A stretch of 5,141 nucleotides of DNA from a bacterium SM23_31 (GTDB lineage: Bacteria; SM23-31): the NCBI GenBank assembly GCA_001304035.1, contig LJUD01000271.1, positions 1 to 5,141 on the forward strand. The letters run 5' to 3'. The position numbers were made by a program, and so were the translations under genes. Numbering within the stretch: the first letter of the stretch is position 1; the number at the start of each line of letters is the position of its first letter. Below, in pieces: positions 1 to 5,141 of the stretch. The notes beneath the pieces were generated by a model. It was not told the DNA's origin. It was given only the letters and a program-made list of their open reading frames with translations, and made no database searches.

Positions 1-217
1 GGCACTACACTTTTTGCGAAAATCAAGACCTGCCGGCTCTAAGTTGTTGTTTTTATTATCCAGAATTTTTCGAAACCCAATTTCACTGTAGAAGAAAAGT
101 TAAAGATATTACTTTTATAGATTCCACATGAATTTTGAATATATAAAAGGCATGAGAAAAAATTCAAACTAAAATATGCAGGAACGCCCGGTAGGTGTTT
201 ACGATATAACAAAAACG
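1..217. other. Non-coding flank downstream of nrdR
   Basis: This AT-rich flank follows the nrdR stop, and I recognise no gene in it. I looked for an nrdR terminator and found none that is convincing. The best hairpin is at 183-199 (arms AACGCC and GGTGTT, five-base loop). It pairs well only in plus-strand RNA through a G-U pair, has an A-C mismatch in the nrdR transcript, and no T-run follows it. A minus-strand frame is open from 212 to 39 but has no good start codon or RBS. Its last codons are discussed as a low-confidence finding. Confidence 0.5.
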
Positions 218-682
218 TTATTGGGATGATTGACTTTTCTCAATTTCACGTACTTCTTTGACAAAGTCTTCTTTTGCCTCAAACTTCCTGTATACGGATG
301 CGAATCTAACATAAGCGACATGGTCAATATTTTTCAATTCTCCCATAACCATTTCGCCAATCACCTTGTGAGAAATTTCCTTCATTTGTAATTCATGGAG
401 TTTTTCAATAATTCTATTAACGAGCTGCTGGATGGTTTCGTACGAAACAGGTCTTTTGGAACATGCTAATCTAATGCCTTCCTCAAGTTTTTTCCGGTCT
501 AAATCTTCGCGTCTTCCATCTCTTTTCACAACGGTGCGCGTAACGTTTTCAATGTATTCGTAAGTGGTGTATCGTTTTTCACAATTCAAACATTCCCGCC
601 TTCTGCGTATTGCTTCGCCGTCGCGTACAATACGTGAATCAATTACTTTATCGTCCTGATTGTGGCAGTATGGGCATTTCAT
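218..682 (-). CDS. nrdR: Transcriptional repressor NrdR
   Basis: NrdR is a cytoplasmic, nucleotide-sensing repressor that binds NrdR boxes in front of ribonucleotide reductase operons and lowers dNTP synthesis when dATP/ATP is plentiful. The 154-residue product is full length for the family (about 150-160). Residues 1-42 form the zinc ribbon, with the cysteine pairs C3/C6 (start MKCPYC) and C31/C34, joined by a basic stretch RRRRE and the family motif CxxCxKRYTTYE. Residues about 49-139 are the ATP-cone, opening with VVKRDG (51-56) and closing with the typical VAYVRFASVYRKF (122-134). The ATG start is fixed by the canonical MKCPYC N-terminus. No Shine-Dalgarno precedes it; the upstream bases are A-rich. 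It lies 161 bp downstream of glyA on the same strand, so it could be read through from glyA or have its own promoter. No nrd reductase gene or clear NrdR box is in the window, so its targets are elsewhere. Confidence 0.98.
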   Translation of the reverse strand: MKCPYCHNQDDKVIDSRIVRDGEAIRRRRECLNCEKRYTTYEYIENVTRTVVKRDGRREDLDRKKLEEGIRLACSKRPVSYETIQQLVNRIIEKLHELQMKEISHKVIGEMVMGELKNIDHVAYVRFASVYRKFEAKEDFVKEVREIEKSQSSQ

Positions 683-843
683 AATTTTTTGTAATGGTTT
701 AATTCTTATATAACGATTAACGTATATTTACTATTATGACTTGTGTAAGAATTTTTTATTTAAAAACCTTAACTAAAAAATCACTGCAATCTGCGTTATT
801 TTCATAGGGATTACTGCACACCGGTATTTTATTTTCTGCACTA
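683..843 (-). other. glyA-nrdR intergenic region
   Basis: This AT-rich spacer of 161 bp lies between the glyA stop and the nrdR start. It holds a weak terminator candidate just after glyA (listed separately). For an nrdR promoter the best pair I can draw is CTTACA, 17 bases, then TATACG on the minus strand (about 745-750 and 722-727), which matches the sigma70 consensus at only four of six bases in each box. I do not call it. Near 705-726 there is a repeated TAACG word and an imperfect ATATAACG/CGTATAT inverted repeat that could be an operator or chance. Confidence 0.35.
775..818 (-). terminator. Weak candidate intrinsic terminator after glyA
   Basis: In the minus-strand transcript, TGCAGTAATC (818-809) can pair with GATTGCAGTG (791-782): six Watson-Crick pairs, three G-U pairs and one A-A mismatch around a 17-base loop. 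One base later comes a run of six T (780-775). The position, about 26 bases past the glyA stop, and the T-run are right for a terminator. The stem is poor in G+C and the loop is long, so termination would be partial at best. It could equally be chance in AT-rich DNA. Confidence 0.25.
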
Positions 844-2133
844 TTAAAAATCGTACAACGGAAATTGGTTACAGAGTTTTTTAACTTCGGTGTGCGTTTT
901 TTCATATATTTCTTCATTTCCTATATTATTCAGGATTTCGCTAATCATAGCGCCGATTTTTTCCATTTCCGGCTCTTTCATTCCTCTGGTAGTCAGCGCA
1001 GGAGTCCCGATTCTAATCCCGCTTGTAATCATCGGCGTCATTTTATCGAAAGGAACCATGTTCTTATTGACGGTTATACCCGAAGCCTCGAGGGCGGCTT
1101 CAGCATCTTTTCCGGTGAGGTTATTTGGTGAAAGGTCAACCAGCATCAGATGATTATCCGTTCCTCCGGATACCAGTGTAAAACCTTTATCCATAAGGGT
1201 CCTTGCAAGAACCTGAGCATTTTGAACAATTTGTTTGCAATAATCTTTAAACTCCGGCAAAAGAGCTTCTTTAAATGCCACGGCTTTTGCGGCAATAATA
1301 TGCATTAACGGACCTCCCTGCGTACCGGGAAAGACCCTGCTTGCTACTGCTGCCCTTAATGTTCGTTCTTTTCCTGTCCAGGGATCAACTATTGTTTTAT
1401 CTGCAAATTTCGGACCTATTAATATCAGTCCTCCACGCGGTCCTCTCAGGGTTTTATGTGTTGTTGTGGTAACTATGTCGCAATAAGGAATTGGGGATGG
1501 CTGGAGCCCTACAGCCACCAAACCGGCAATATGGGCAATATCCGCCATTAAATATGCGCCGACGCTGTCTGCGACTTCCCGAAACTTTGCAAAATCCAGC
1601 GTCCTTGGATACGCACTGAAACCGGCAAGAATCAACCGTGGCTTTTCCTTTTTAGCCAGGTCGCCAAGTTTATCATAATCAATATATCCTGTTTCTTTTT
1701 CAACACCATACGGTACTACATCAAACAATCTTCCTGAAAAGTTAACGGGACTTCCGTGTGTAAGATGTCCGCCGTGCGAAAGGTCCATGCCAAGCATTTT
1801 ATCGCCTTCCTTTAGAACCGAAAAAAAGGCTGCCATATTTGCCTGTGCGCCTGAGTGAGGCTGCACGTTAGCATAAGCGGCACCGAATAACTTTTTAATC
1901 CGCTCCCTGGCAAGGTCTTCTGCAATATCAACGAACTCACACCCGCCGTAATACCGTTTACCCGGGTAGCCTTCAGCGTACTTATTGGTCATTACAGAGG
2001 CGGCTGCTTCGAGAACTGCCGTGCTCACAAAATTCTCCGACGCTATTAATTCTAAACTGGAATTTAACCGGTTTATTTCACCGAAAACGGATTGGTAAAT
2101 TTCAGGATCAACAGTCTTCAAATGGGAATACAT
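844..2133 (-). CDS. glyA: Serine hydroxymethyltransferase
   Basis: GlyA is a cytosolic PLP enzyme that interconverts serine and glycine while moving one carbon to or from tetrahydrofolate, feeding purine, dTMP and methionine synthesis. The product has 429 residues and the conserved motifs in order: SLELIASENF (26-35), YAEGYPGKRYYGG (52-64), QPHSGAQANM (91-100), MADIAHIAGLVA (196-207, with D198 and H201), the cofactor lysine K227 in TTTTHKTLRGPRGG, VFPGTQGGPLMH (267-278) and the substrate-carboxylate arginine R374 in SGIRIGTPALTTRG. Between GPRGGLIL and VFPG there are 28 residues where the E. coli enzyme, from memory, has about 15; this accounts for most of the length over the E. coli protein (417). 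All catalytic residues are intact. The ATG start is supported by a GAGG Shine-Dalgarno five bases upstream and by the usual N-terminal length. It lies 137 bp after rpiB and 161 bp before nrdR, all on one strand. Confidence 0.98.
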   Translation of the reverse strand: MYSHLKTVDPEIYQSVFGEINRLNSSLELIASENFVSTAVLEAAASVMTNKYAEGYPGKRYYGGCEFVDIAEDLARERIKKLFGAAYANVQPHSGAQANMAAFFSVLKEGDKMLGMDLSHGGHLTHGSPVNFSGRLFDVVPYGVEKETGYIDYDKLGDLAKKEKPRLILAGFSAYPRTLDFAKFREVADSVGAYLMADIAHIAGLVAVGLQPSPIPYCDIVTTTTHKTLRGPRGGLILIGPKFADKTIVDPWTGKERTLRAAVASRVFPGTQGGPLMHIIAAKAVAFKEALLPEFKDYCKQIVQNAQVLARTLMDKGFTLVSGGTDNHLMLVDLSPNNLTGKDAEAALEASGITVNKNMVPFDKMTPMITSGIRIGTPALTTRGMKEPEMEKIGAMISEILNNIGNEEIYEKTHTEVKKLCNQFPLYDF

Positions 2134-2138
2134 ATGTG

Positions 2139-2147
2139 CCTCGCCTC
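2139..2147 (-). promoter_or_regulatory. Ribosome binding site of glyA
   Basis: The minus strand reads GAGGCGAGG just before glyA. The GAGG at 2142-2139 is five bases from the ATG, an effective Shine-Dalgarno distance. A second GAGG lies five bases further upstream. This supports the chosen start and shows that the organism uses Shine-Dalgarno initiation for some genes. Confidence 0.75.
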
Positions 2148-2173
2148 ATTAACCGGTACAATAAAAGGTTGGT

Positions 2174-2264
2174 ATTTTGAAGTTCGAATGTCGAATGCCG
2201 AAGTTCGAATGTCGAAGCAACTCATTCAATACTATAGAATTATCATTCGAAATTAGTATTTCGA
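2174..2264. repeat. Degenerate heptad (7-bp period) TCGA-rich array
   Basis: Between rpiB and glyA the plus strand can be split from 2174 into thirteen 7-base units. Seven of them end in CGA in the same register: those starting at 2181, 2188, 2195, 2202, 2209, 2244 and 2258. The first five are consecutive and alternate AGTTCGA, ATGTCGA and ATGCCGA. As a result a 17-base sequence is repeated exactly 21 bases apart (2179-2195 and 2200-2216). The middle units (2216-2243) have decayed, though CATTCAA at 2223 is one base from the CATTCGA unit at 2244. The register continues into the rpiB stop region, where 2272-2278 reads CATTCAC. The array is not coding and lies in the probable leader of glyA. 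It resembles the heptanucleotide short tandem repeats known from some bacterial genomes. Function is unknown. Confidence 0.75.
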
Positions 2265-2266
2265 AT
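2245..2266. repeat. Perfect 9-bp inverted repeat after rpiB
   Basis: ATTCGAAAT (2245-2253) and ATTTCGAAT (2258-2266) are exact reverse complements around a four-base loop, TAGT. In RNA this would fold as a short hairpin starting four bases after the rpiB stop codon. No T-run follows on the minus strand and the stem is AT-rich, so it does not look like a normal intrinsic terminator. It could protect the rpiB 3' end or simply reflect the self-complementary TTCGAA words of the surrounding array. Confidence 0.6.
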
Positions 2267-2270
2267 CCCG

Positions 2271-2711
2271 TCATTCACATTTGTATGAATGAATCTTTTC
2301 AACTCTTCGGGCATGCCGCCCGCCTTCAAACTCGGTATTTAACCACCGGCGAACGGATTCCTTAGCAGTCTGCTCGTCAGTAAATCTTCCCGCCAAGACA
2401 AGAATATTCGCGTCATTATGGCTTCTGCTGAATTCCGCCTGTTCCGGTGTCATACAGAGCGCCGCTCTTATTCCCGGAACTTTATTAGCAACAATAGACA
2501 TGCCAATACCGGAACCGCAAATCAAGATACCTTTTTCATACGAACCATCGGACACTCTTTCTGCTGCACGATACCCGTAATCGGGGTAATCGACCGGTTC
2601 TTCGGAATCAGTCCCAATGTCCTCAACTTCGACATGGTTGTCTTTAAGAAATTGTACAACAGCTTTTTTCAATGCATATCCTGCATGGTCGCTGCCTATA
2701 ATAATTTTCAC
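2271..2711 (-). CDS. rpiB: Ribose-5-phosphate isomerase B
   Basis: RpiB interconverts ribulose-5-phosphate and ribose-5-phosphate in the non-oxidative pentose phosphate pathway, in the cytoplasm. From the GTG at 2711 the product has 146 residues, close to the E. coli length of 149. It begins MKIIIGSDHAG, matching the family start, with the substrate-binding D8/H9 pair. The active-site cysteine is C65 in GILICGSGIGMSIVANK, H98 lies in SHNDANILVLAGR, and the basic phosphate-binding tail is GGRHARRVEKI (130-140). The cysteine marks the common bacterial type rather than the glutamate-using actinobacterial one. An ATG at 2768 would add 19 unconserved residues overlapping the TPR gene, so I prefer the GTG. 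It starts four bases after the TPR stop with no Shine-Dalgarno, which suggests translational coupling. The related LacA/LacB isomerases are less likely, as no galactose genes are nearby. A repeat array begins right at its 3' end. Confidence 0.96.
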   Translation of the reverse strand: MKIIIGSDHAGYALKKAVVQFLKDNHVEVEDIGTDSEEPVDYPDYGYRAAERVSDGSYEKGILICGSGIGMSIVANKVPGIRAALCMTPEQAEFSRSHNDANILVLAGRFTDEQTAKESVRRWLNTEFEGGRHARRVEKIHSYKCE

Positions 2712-2715
2712 AGCA

Positions 2716-4140
2716 TTACTTTTTATATTTCCATACCCATGAATATTCAGGGATTCCCGGAGCATCATGCCCCTTATTCATATGTATATCTGACGGAGTA
2801 CGAATAAAACTTTCGGTGTTATAATGTTGAAGCAGTTGGTTAGCTCTATTTCTGGTGTTCTGGTTATTTGTTGCATCTTTAAAATACTCAATAGCAACTT
2901 CATAAATCAGCTTATCATCTATATCCGGCGTTTCTCTTCCATATTTTCCCATAACAACAGTAATATAACTAACAATAACGTCCGCAATTTTTAAACTTGC
3001 TTCTCCAAACCCGGTATCGATTTGCCGGGCATTATATGCCCACTTCACCGCCTCCTGATAATTTTCCTTATTGAAATGGTATATTCTGGCAATATTTAAT
3101 AAATATTGCGGGTTTCCCGGTCTCAATTTGTTTAATTCTTGCCACAGTACAATTGCCTGGTCAAATTTACCGACCGCCTCAAGTGCATTTGCTTTTTTCA
3201 CACGGGCATCGATGTCGTCGGAATTAAGAGCAAGATATTTATCTGCAAATTCAATAACTTTTGCATATTCTAATTGGTTTTCATAAATATTAATTAAGTT
3301 CCAGATTATCTCCGCATCGGCAGGATTTTCGAGGTGTTTTTCCTCCCATACTTTAATAAGTGCCTCATCTCCACCTGTTATCCTGATTGCGTTTATCCAT
3401 TCACTTTCAAATTCTCTATTATCCGGTTCTATCTCTAACAGCTCTTCCAATTTTTCCAATGCTTTATCATACTCTTGTTGTTTTATGTATATGGTTTTTA
3501 ATGGTTCCAGGATTACCTTTCTTTTTGCTTTATCCTGTTCATACATAAGGAATTTTTCAGAAAATTCAATATATTTATCTGTTTGCTGATTTTCGCTATA
3601 ATACCACTGGAGCCACTGGAGAATATATTTATAATTGTCCATTTCATTTTTATTGGATTTATAGACTTCAGAAGAGTCATAATAAACGTAACCTTCGTTA
3701 TAATAATAATAAGCACTATCGATGATTCCCCGTTCCTGGTAGCATATTCCTATCTGTTTGTATATTACCGGATATTTCAATGTGTCAACATCGGCAAAAG
3801 TCTGATATATCTGTTTATCGATTTGAGCTACCTTCAACAGATCCGGCAGTGCCTGTTCATAATTTTTATCCATATACGGATAAATTCCCAGACTATATGC
3901 CCTTGACCTTGCGTATGACAGTTCCTTTTTTATTATTTCCTCTTGTGTCTGCTGCTTTGCCTGTTCCTGCGCCTGCTGTGTTTTCTCTTCCTTCGGCGGT
4001 TCCTGTGCTGGCTGACGACTTGTTGTGGTACTCGTAGTGGCGGCACACGCAGCAATTATAATTAGTGCACAAATCAGAACATATACAACAGAATACCGCA
4101 TAAACAAACCGCTCTTCATTCGTCTCACTAATGATTTCAC
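2716..4140 (-). CDS. TPR-repeat lipoprotein, function unknown
   Basis: This is a 474-residue exported protein with a lipoprotein signal: a basic N-terminus (MKSLVRRMKSGLFMR), a hydrophobic stretch at 18-31 and a lipobox IAAC with C32 as the probable lipidated residue. Alanine follows the cysteine, so by the E. coli rule it would go to the outer membrane. Residues 35-70 are a low-complexity linker, first Thr/Ser, then Gln/Glu/Lys/Pro. From about 78 to 420 lie eight or nine degenerate tetratricopeptide repeats; the clearest are near 210-240 (YDKALEKLEELLEIEPDN), 280-309, 312-342 (GKFDQAIVLWQELNKLRPGN) and 345-378. The tail 455-474 (KGHDAPGIPEYSWVWKYKK) is outside the repeats. The start is GTG, set by a GGGAGG Shine-Dalgarno six bases upstream; internal ATGs at residues 8 and 14 lack this. 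It follows a beta-barrel gene and probably has its own promoter. TPR lipoproteins usually scaffold envelope complexes; no specific role can be assigned. Confidence 0.85.
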   Translation of the reverse strand: MKSLVRRMKSGLFMRYSVVYVLICALIIIAACAATTSTTTSRQPAQEPPKEEKTQQAQEQAKQQTQEEIIKKELSYARSRAYSLGIYPYMDKNYEQALPDLLKVAQIDKQIYQTFADVDTLKYPVIYKQIGICYQERGIIDSAYYYYNEGYVYYDSSEVYKSNKNEMDNYKYILQWLQWYYSENQQTDKYIEFSEKFLMYEQDKAKRKVILEPLKTIYIKQQEYDKALEKLEELLEIEPDNREFESEWINAIRITGGDEALIKVWEEKHLENPADAEIIWNLINIYENQLEYAKVIEFADKYLALNSDDIDARVKKANALEAVGKFDQAIVLWQELNKLRPGNPQYLLNIARIYHFNKENYQEAVKWAYNARQIDTGFGEASLKIADVIVSYITVVMGKYGRETPDIDDKLIYEVAIEYFKDATNNQNTRNRANQLLQHYNTESFIRTPSDIHMNKGHDAPGIPEYSWVWKYKK

Positions 4141-4146
4141 TAAAAA

Positions 4147-4152
4147 CCTCCC
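4147..4152 (-). promoter_or_regulatory. Ribosome binding site of the TPR lipoprotein gene
   Basis: GGGAGG on the minus strand, six bases before the GTG at 4140, is a near-perfect Shine-Dalgarno. It decides the start: the in-frame ATGs at residues 8 and 14 have no comparable site. Starting at GTG also keeps the whole basic N-terminal region of the signal peptide. Confidence 0.8.
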
Positions 4153-4181
4153 ATATTGTTTAGATAATTATATAAATTCTT

Positions 4182-4210
4182 AATATAAATCTATTTTTTC
4201 GGTAAATCAA
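4182..4210 (-). promoter_or_regulatory. Candidate sigma70-type promoter for the TPR-rpiB genes
   Basis: On the minus strand TTGATT (4210-4205, four of six matches to TTGACA) and TATATT (4187-4182, five of six matches to TATAAT) are exactly 17 bases apart. Transcription would start near 4175, giving a leader of about 35 bases that includes the Shine-Dalgarno. The region is very AT-rich, and a perfect TATAAT at 4172-4167 lies further down without a good -35 partner, so the exact promoter is uncertain. The 11-base sequence AGATTTATATT occurs twice here (4219-4209 and 4192-4182). Confidence 0.4.
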
Positions 4211-4238
4211 TATAAATCTTTCATTTCATTCTCGATTT

Positions 4239-5141
4239 TTACTTTACTTCTCTTCTTATGAACCATTTTTCAAAGCCAACGATTGCTATGTACATTCTTG
4301 CAATTATTTCCGAACCAACCGCTTTTGCTTTTGAAGAACGCATTCCTCCTTCAAATCCGACGTCTAACCTGTTTTTATTCTCATTAAAAGGAACGCTTAT
4401 TCCGGCAGTAAGGAATTTTTCTGTAACGGAGGAGCCGTCTATATCAGGGGAATAGAGATTCCAGAAATAACCGCCAAAACGGTAGCTCAGCTTCCGGAAT
4501 AGTCCACCCTCCTCCATTCCAGAAGGATTAAATTCCATTCCTGCCGAATACCGCGTGGAATTATTATAGTTTTGCACCGAAGCTTCATTAAACACAAGAT
4601 CCTTATACTGCCAGCGGAATACATCTCCGGCAAAGGTGATTCTCGGCGTAATTGCTGAAGAAAACCCGAAACCAAATGAATACGGTAATTTGATATCTTG
4701 ACCTTTTATATTCTGCAGGCTTTGCACTGCGGTTTTTGTTCTTTTTTCTGTCTTGAGTTTTACTTCACTAAAAAAGACTCCGCCAAGATGCAATCGCGGT
4801 AGTGCTTTATAAGTAAGTCCGATTTCAAAACCTTTTCCATTCTTATGACGTATCAAATTGCTCATGGTATCGTAAAATTCAATGTCCCTAAAATTAATTG
4901 ACCAGGCTTCAAAATCAGCGCCAAAATAGTATAGATAATTGATGCCAAAAGTCAAGTAATCATTCAAGTTGTATGCCCCGCCAAAATAACACACAGAGAT
5001 TCCCCCGGAACCTTCTATAATCCTCGTAAAATCGGGTGTTTTTGAGTGCATTTCAAAATCGCTATCCGTGTGTGGACGAAATCCGCCGCCGATAACCAAA
5101 TAGGATGCAGGTCTAATTGTTAATGAAAGAGTATTCAATAC
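4239..5141 (-). CDS. Outer-membrane beta-barrel protein, FadL/OmpP1-like, 5' end outside window
   Basis: The frame is open through the right edge, so the N-terminus and signal peptide are missing; 300 C-terminal residues are visible. A TTG at 5138 is an ordinary leucine codon, not the start. The sequence is a run of short alternating beta-strands with Gly/aromatic-rich turns: ASYLVIGGGFRP (12-23), LTFGINYLYYFGADF (63-77), KLPYSFGFGFSSAITPRITFAGDVFRW (151-177), YRFGGYFWNLYSPD (220-233) and FLTAGISVPF (243-252). It ends with RLDVGFEGGMRSS (258-270) and the final strand MYIAIVGFEKWFIRREVK (283-300). An LP..FG.GF...TP..T.A.D strand pair and the closing GFE.G.R ... E.WF segment are typical of OmpP1/FadL-type barrels in Bacteroidota and related phyla, which carry hydrophobic compounds across the outer membrane. 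Substrate cannot be inferred. The TPR lipoprotein gene follows 98 bp downstream. Another outer-membrane barrel family remains possible. Confidence 0.72.
   Translation of the reverse strand, partial: VLNTLSLTIRPASYLVIGGGFRPHTDSDFEMHSKTPDFTRIIEGSGGISVCYFGGAYNLNDYLTFGINYLYYFGADFEAWSINFRDIEFYDTMSNLIRHKNGKGFEIGLTYKALPRLHLGGVFFSEVKLKTEKRTKTAVQSLQNIKGQDIKLPYSFGFGFSSAITPRITFAGDVFRWQYKDLVFNEASVQNYNNSTRYSAGMEFNPSGMEEGGLFRKLSYRFGGYFWNLYSPDIDGSSVTEKFLTAGISVPFNENKNRLDVGFEGGMRSSKAKAVGSEIIARMYIAIVGFEKWFIRREVK

Noticed and set aside
183..199. Hairpin after nrdR as its terminator
   Set aside because: In the minus-strand RNA the six-base stem has an A-C mismatch and no T-run follows.
683..750. Promoter for nrdR (CTTACA-17-TATACG)
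   Set aside because: It matches only four of six bases in each box in very AT-rich DNA, which is too easily found by chance.
865..1153. Plus-strand open frames opposite the 3' end of glyA
   Set aside because: They lie wholly antisense to a well-conserved enzyme, have no RBS, and their residues are what the reverse complement of glyA codons gives.
2134..2270. Riboswitch or T-box ahead of glyA
   Set aside because: Apart from the repeat array and one small hairpin, I see no conserved glycine-riboswitch or T-box elements, and the gap is mostly repeat.
2177..2365. Plus-strand open frame starting in the heptad array, with two FECR peptides
   Set aside because: The peptide repetition is only the translated DNA repeat, and the rest is antisense to rpiB.
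2712..2768. ATG at 2768 as the start of rpiB
   Set aside because: It would add 19 residues absent from the family, overlapping the end of the TPR gene. The conserved RpiB N-terminus begins at the GTG at 2711.
2418..2807. Plus-strand open frame of 129 codons over rpiB
   Set aside because: It is antisense to conserved RpiB motifs, including the active-site cysteine, and has no protein-like features of its own.
3513..4037. Open frames on both strands inside the TPR gene (3513-3716 minus; 3583-3906 and 3780-4037 plus)
   Set aside because: They are shadows of the TPR coding sequence, biased to Ile/Phe/Leu by AT-richness, without RBS or recognisable motifs.
4258..4675. Short frames within the outer-membrane protein gene (4258-4455 plus, 4487-4675 minus)
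   Set aside because: They overlap the clear beta-barrel frame and show no independent coding signal.
5136..5138. TTG as the start codon of the outer-membrane protein
   Set aside because: The frame continues to the window edge, no signal peptide follows this codon, and the next residues already look like a barrel strand, so the true start is outside the window.

Overview
The window is an ordinary-looking, AT-rich stretch of a Gram-negative bacterial chromosome in which every convincing gene lies on the minus strand. Read in the direction of transcription (high to low coordinates) the order is: the C-terminal part of an outer-membrane beta-barrel protein (cut by the right edge), a TPR-repeat lipoprotein, ribose-5-phosphate isomerase B (rpiB), serine hydroxymethyltransferase (glyA) and the ribonucleotide reductase repressor nrdR. 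The FadL/OmpP1-like barrel next to a TPR lipoprotein, and the style of the GlyA N-terminus, suggest the FCB group (Bacteroidota, Ignavibacteriota, Calditrichota, Marinimicrobia and relatives). Clear Shine-Dalgarno sequences before the TPR gene and glyA argue against a typical Bacteroidota member, where these are usually weak. The placement is inference; no rRNA or other phylogenetic marker is present.

Layout: 4239-5141 outer-membrane protein; 4141-4238 AT-rich gap with a plausible sigma70-type promoter and a strong RBS for the TPR gene; 2716-4140 TPR lipoprotein, starting at GTG; 2271-2711 rpiB, starting at GTG four bases after the TPR stop with no RBS of its own, so probably translationally coupled; 2134-2270 gap filled by a decaying 7-bp-period TCGA-rich repeat array; 844-2133 glyA; 683-843 gap with a weak candidate terminator; 218-682 nrdR; 1-217 no gene recognised. 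No gap exceeds 300 bases. There are no RNA genes, mobile elements, CRISPR arrays or replication origins that I can see.

The three housekeeping genes make metabolic sense together. RpiB makes ribose-5-phosphate (the precursor of PRPP), GlyA charges tetrahydrofolate with one-carbon units used for purines and dTMP, and NrdR controls ribonucleotide reductase, so all three bear on nucleotide and dNTP supply. The two envelope genes upstream have no obvious link to this, except that rpiB is tightly joined to the TPR gene.

I do not see a new defence, mobile or regulatory system here. The items most worth a second look are the heptad repeat array that runs up to the rpiB stop codon (with a perfect 9-bp hairpin at that end), the uncharacterised barrel/TPR-lipoprotein pair, and a roughly 13-residue insertion in GlyA after the PLP-lysine segment.
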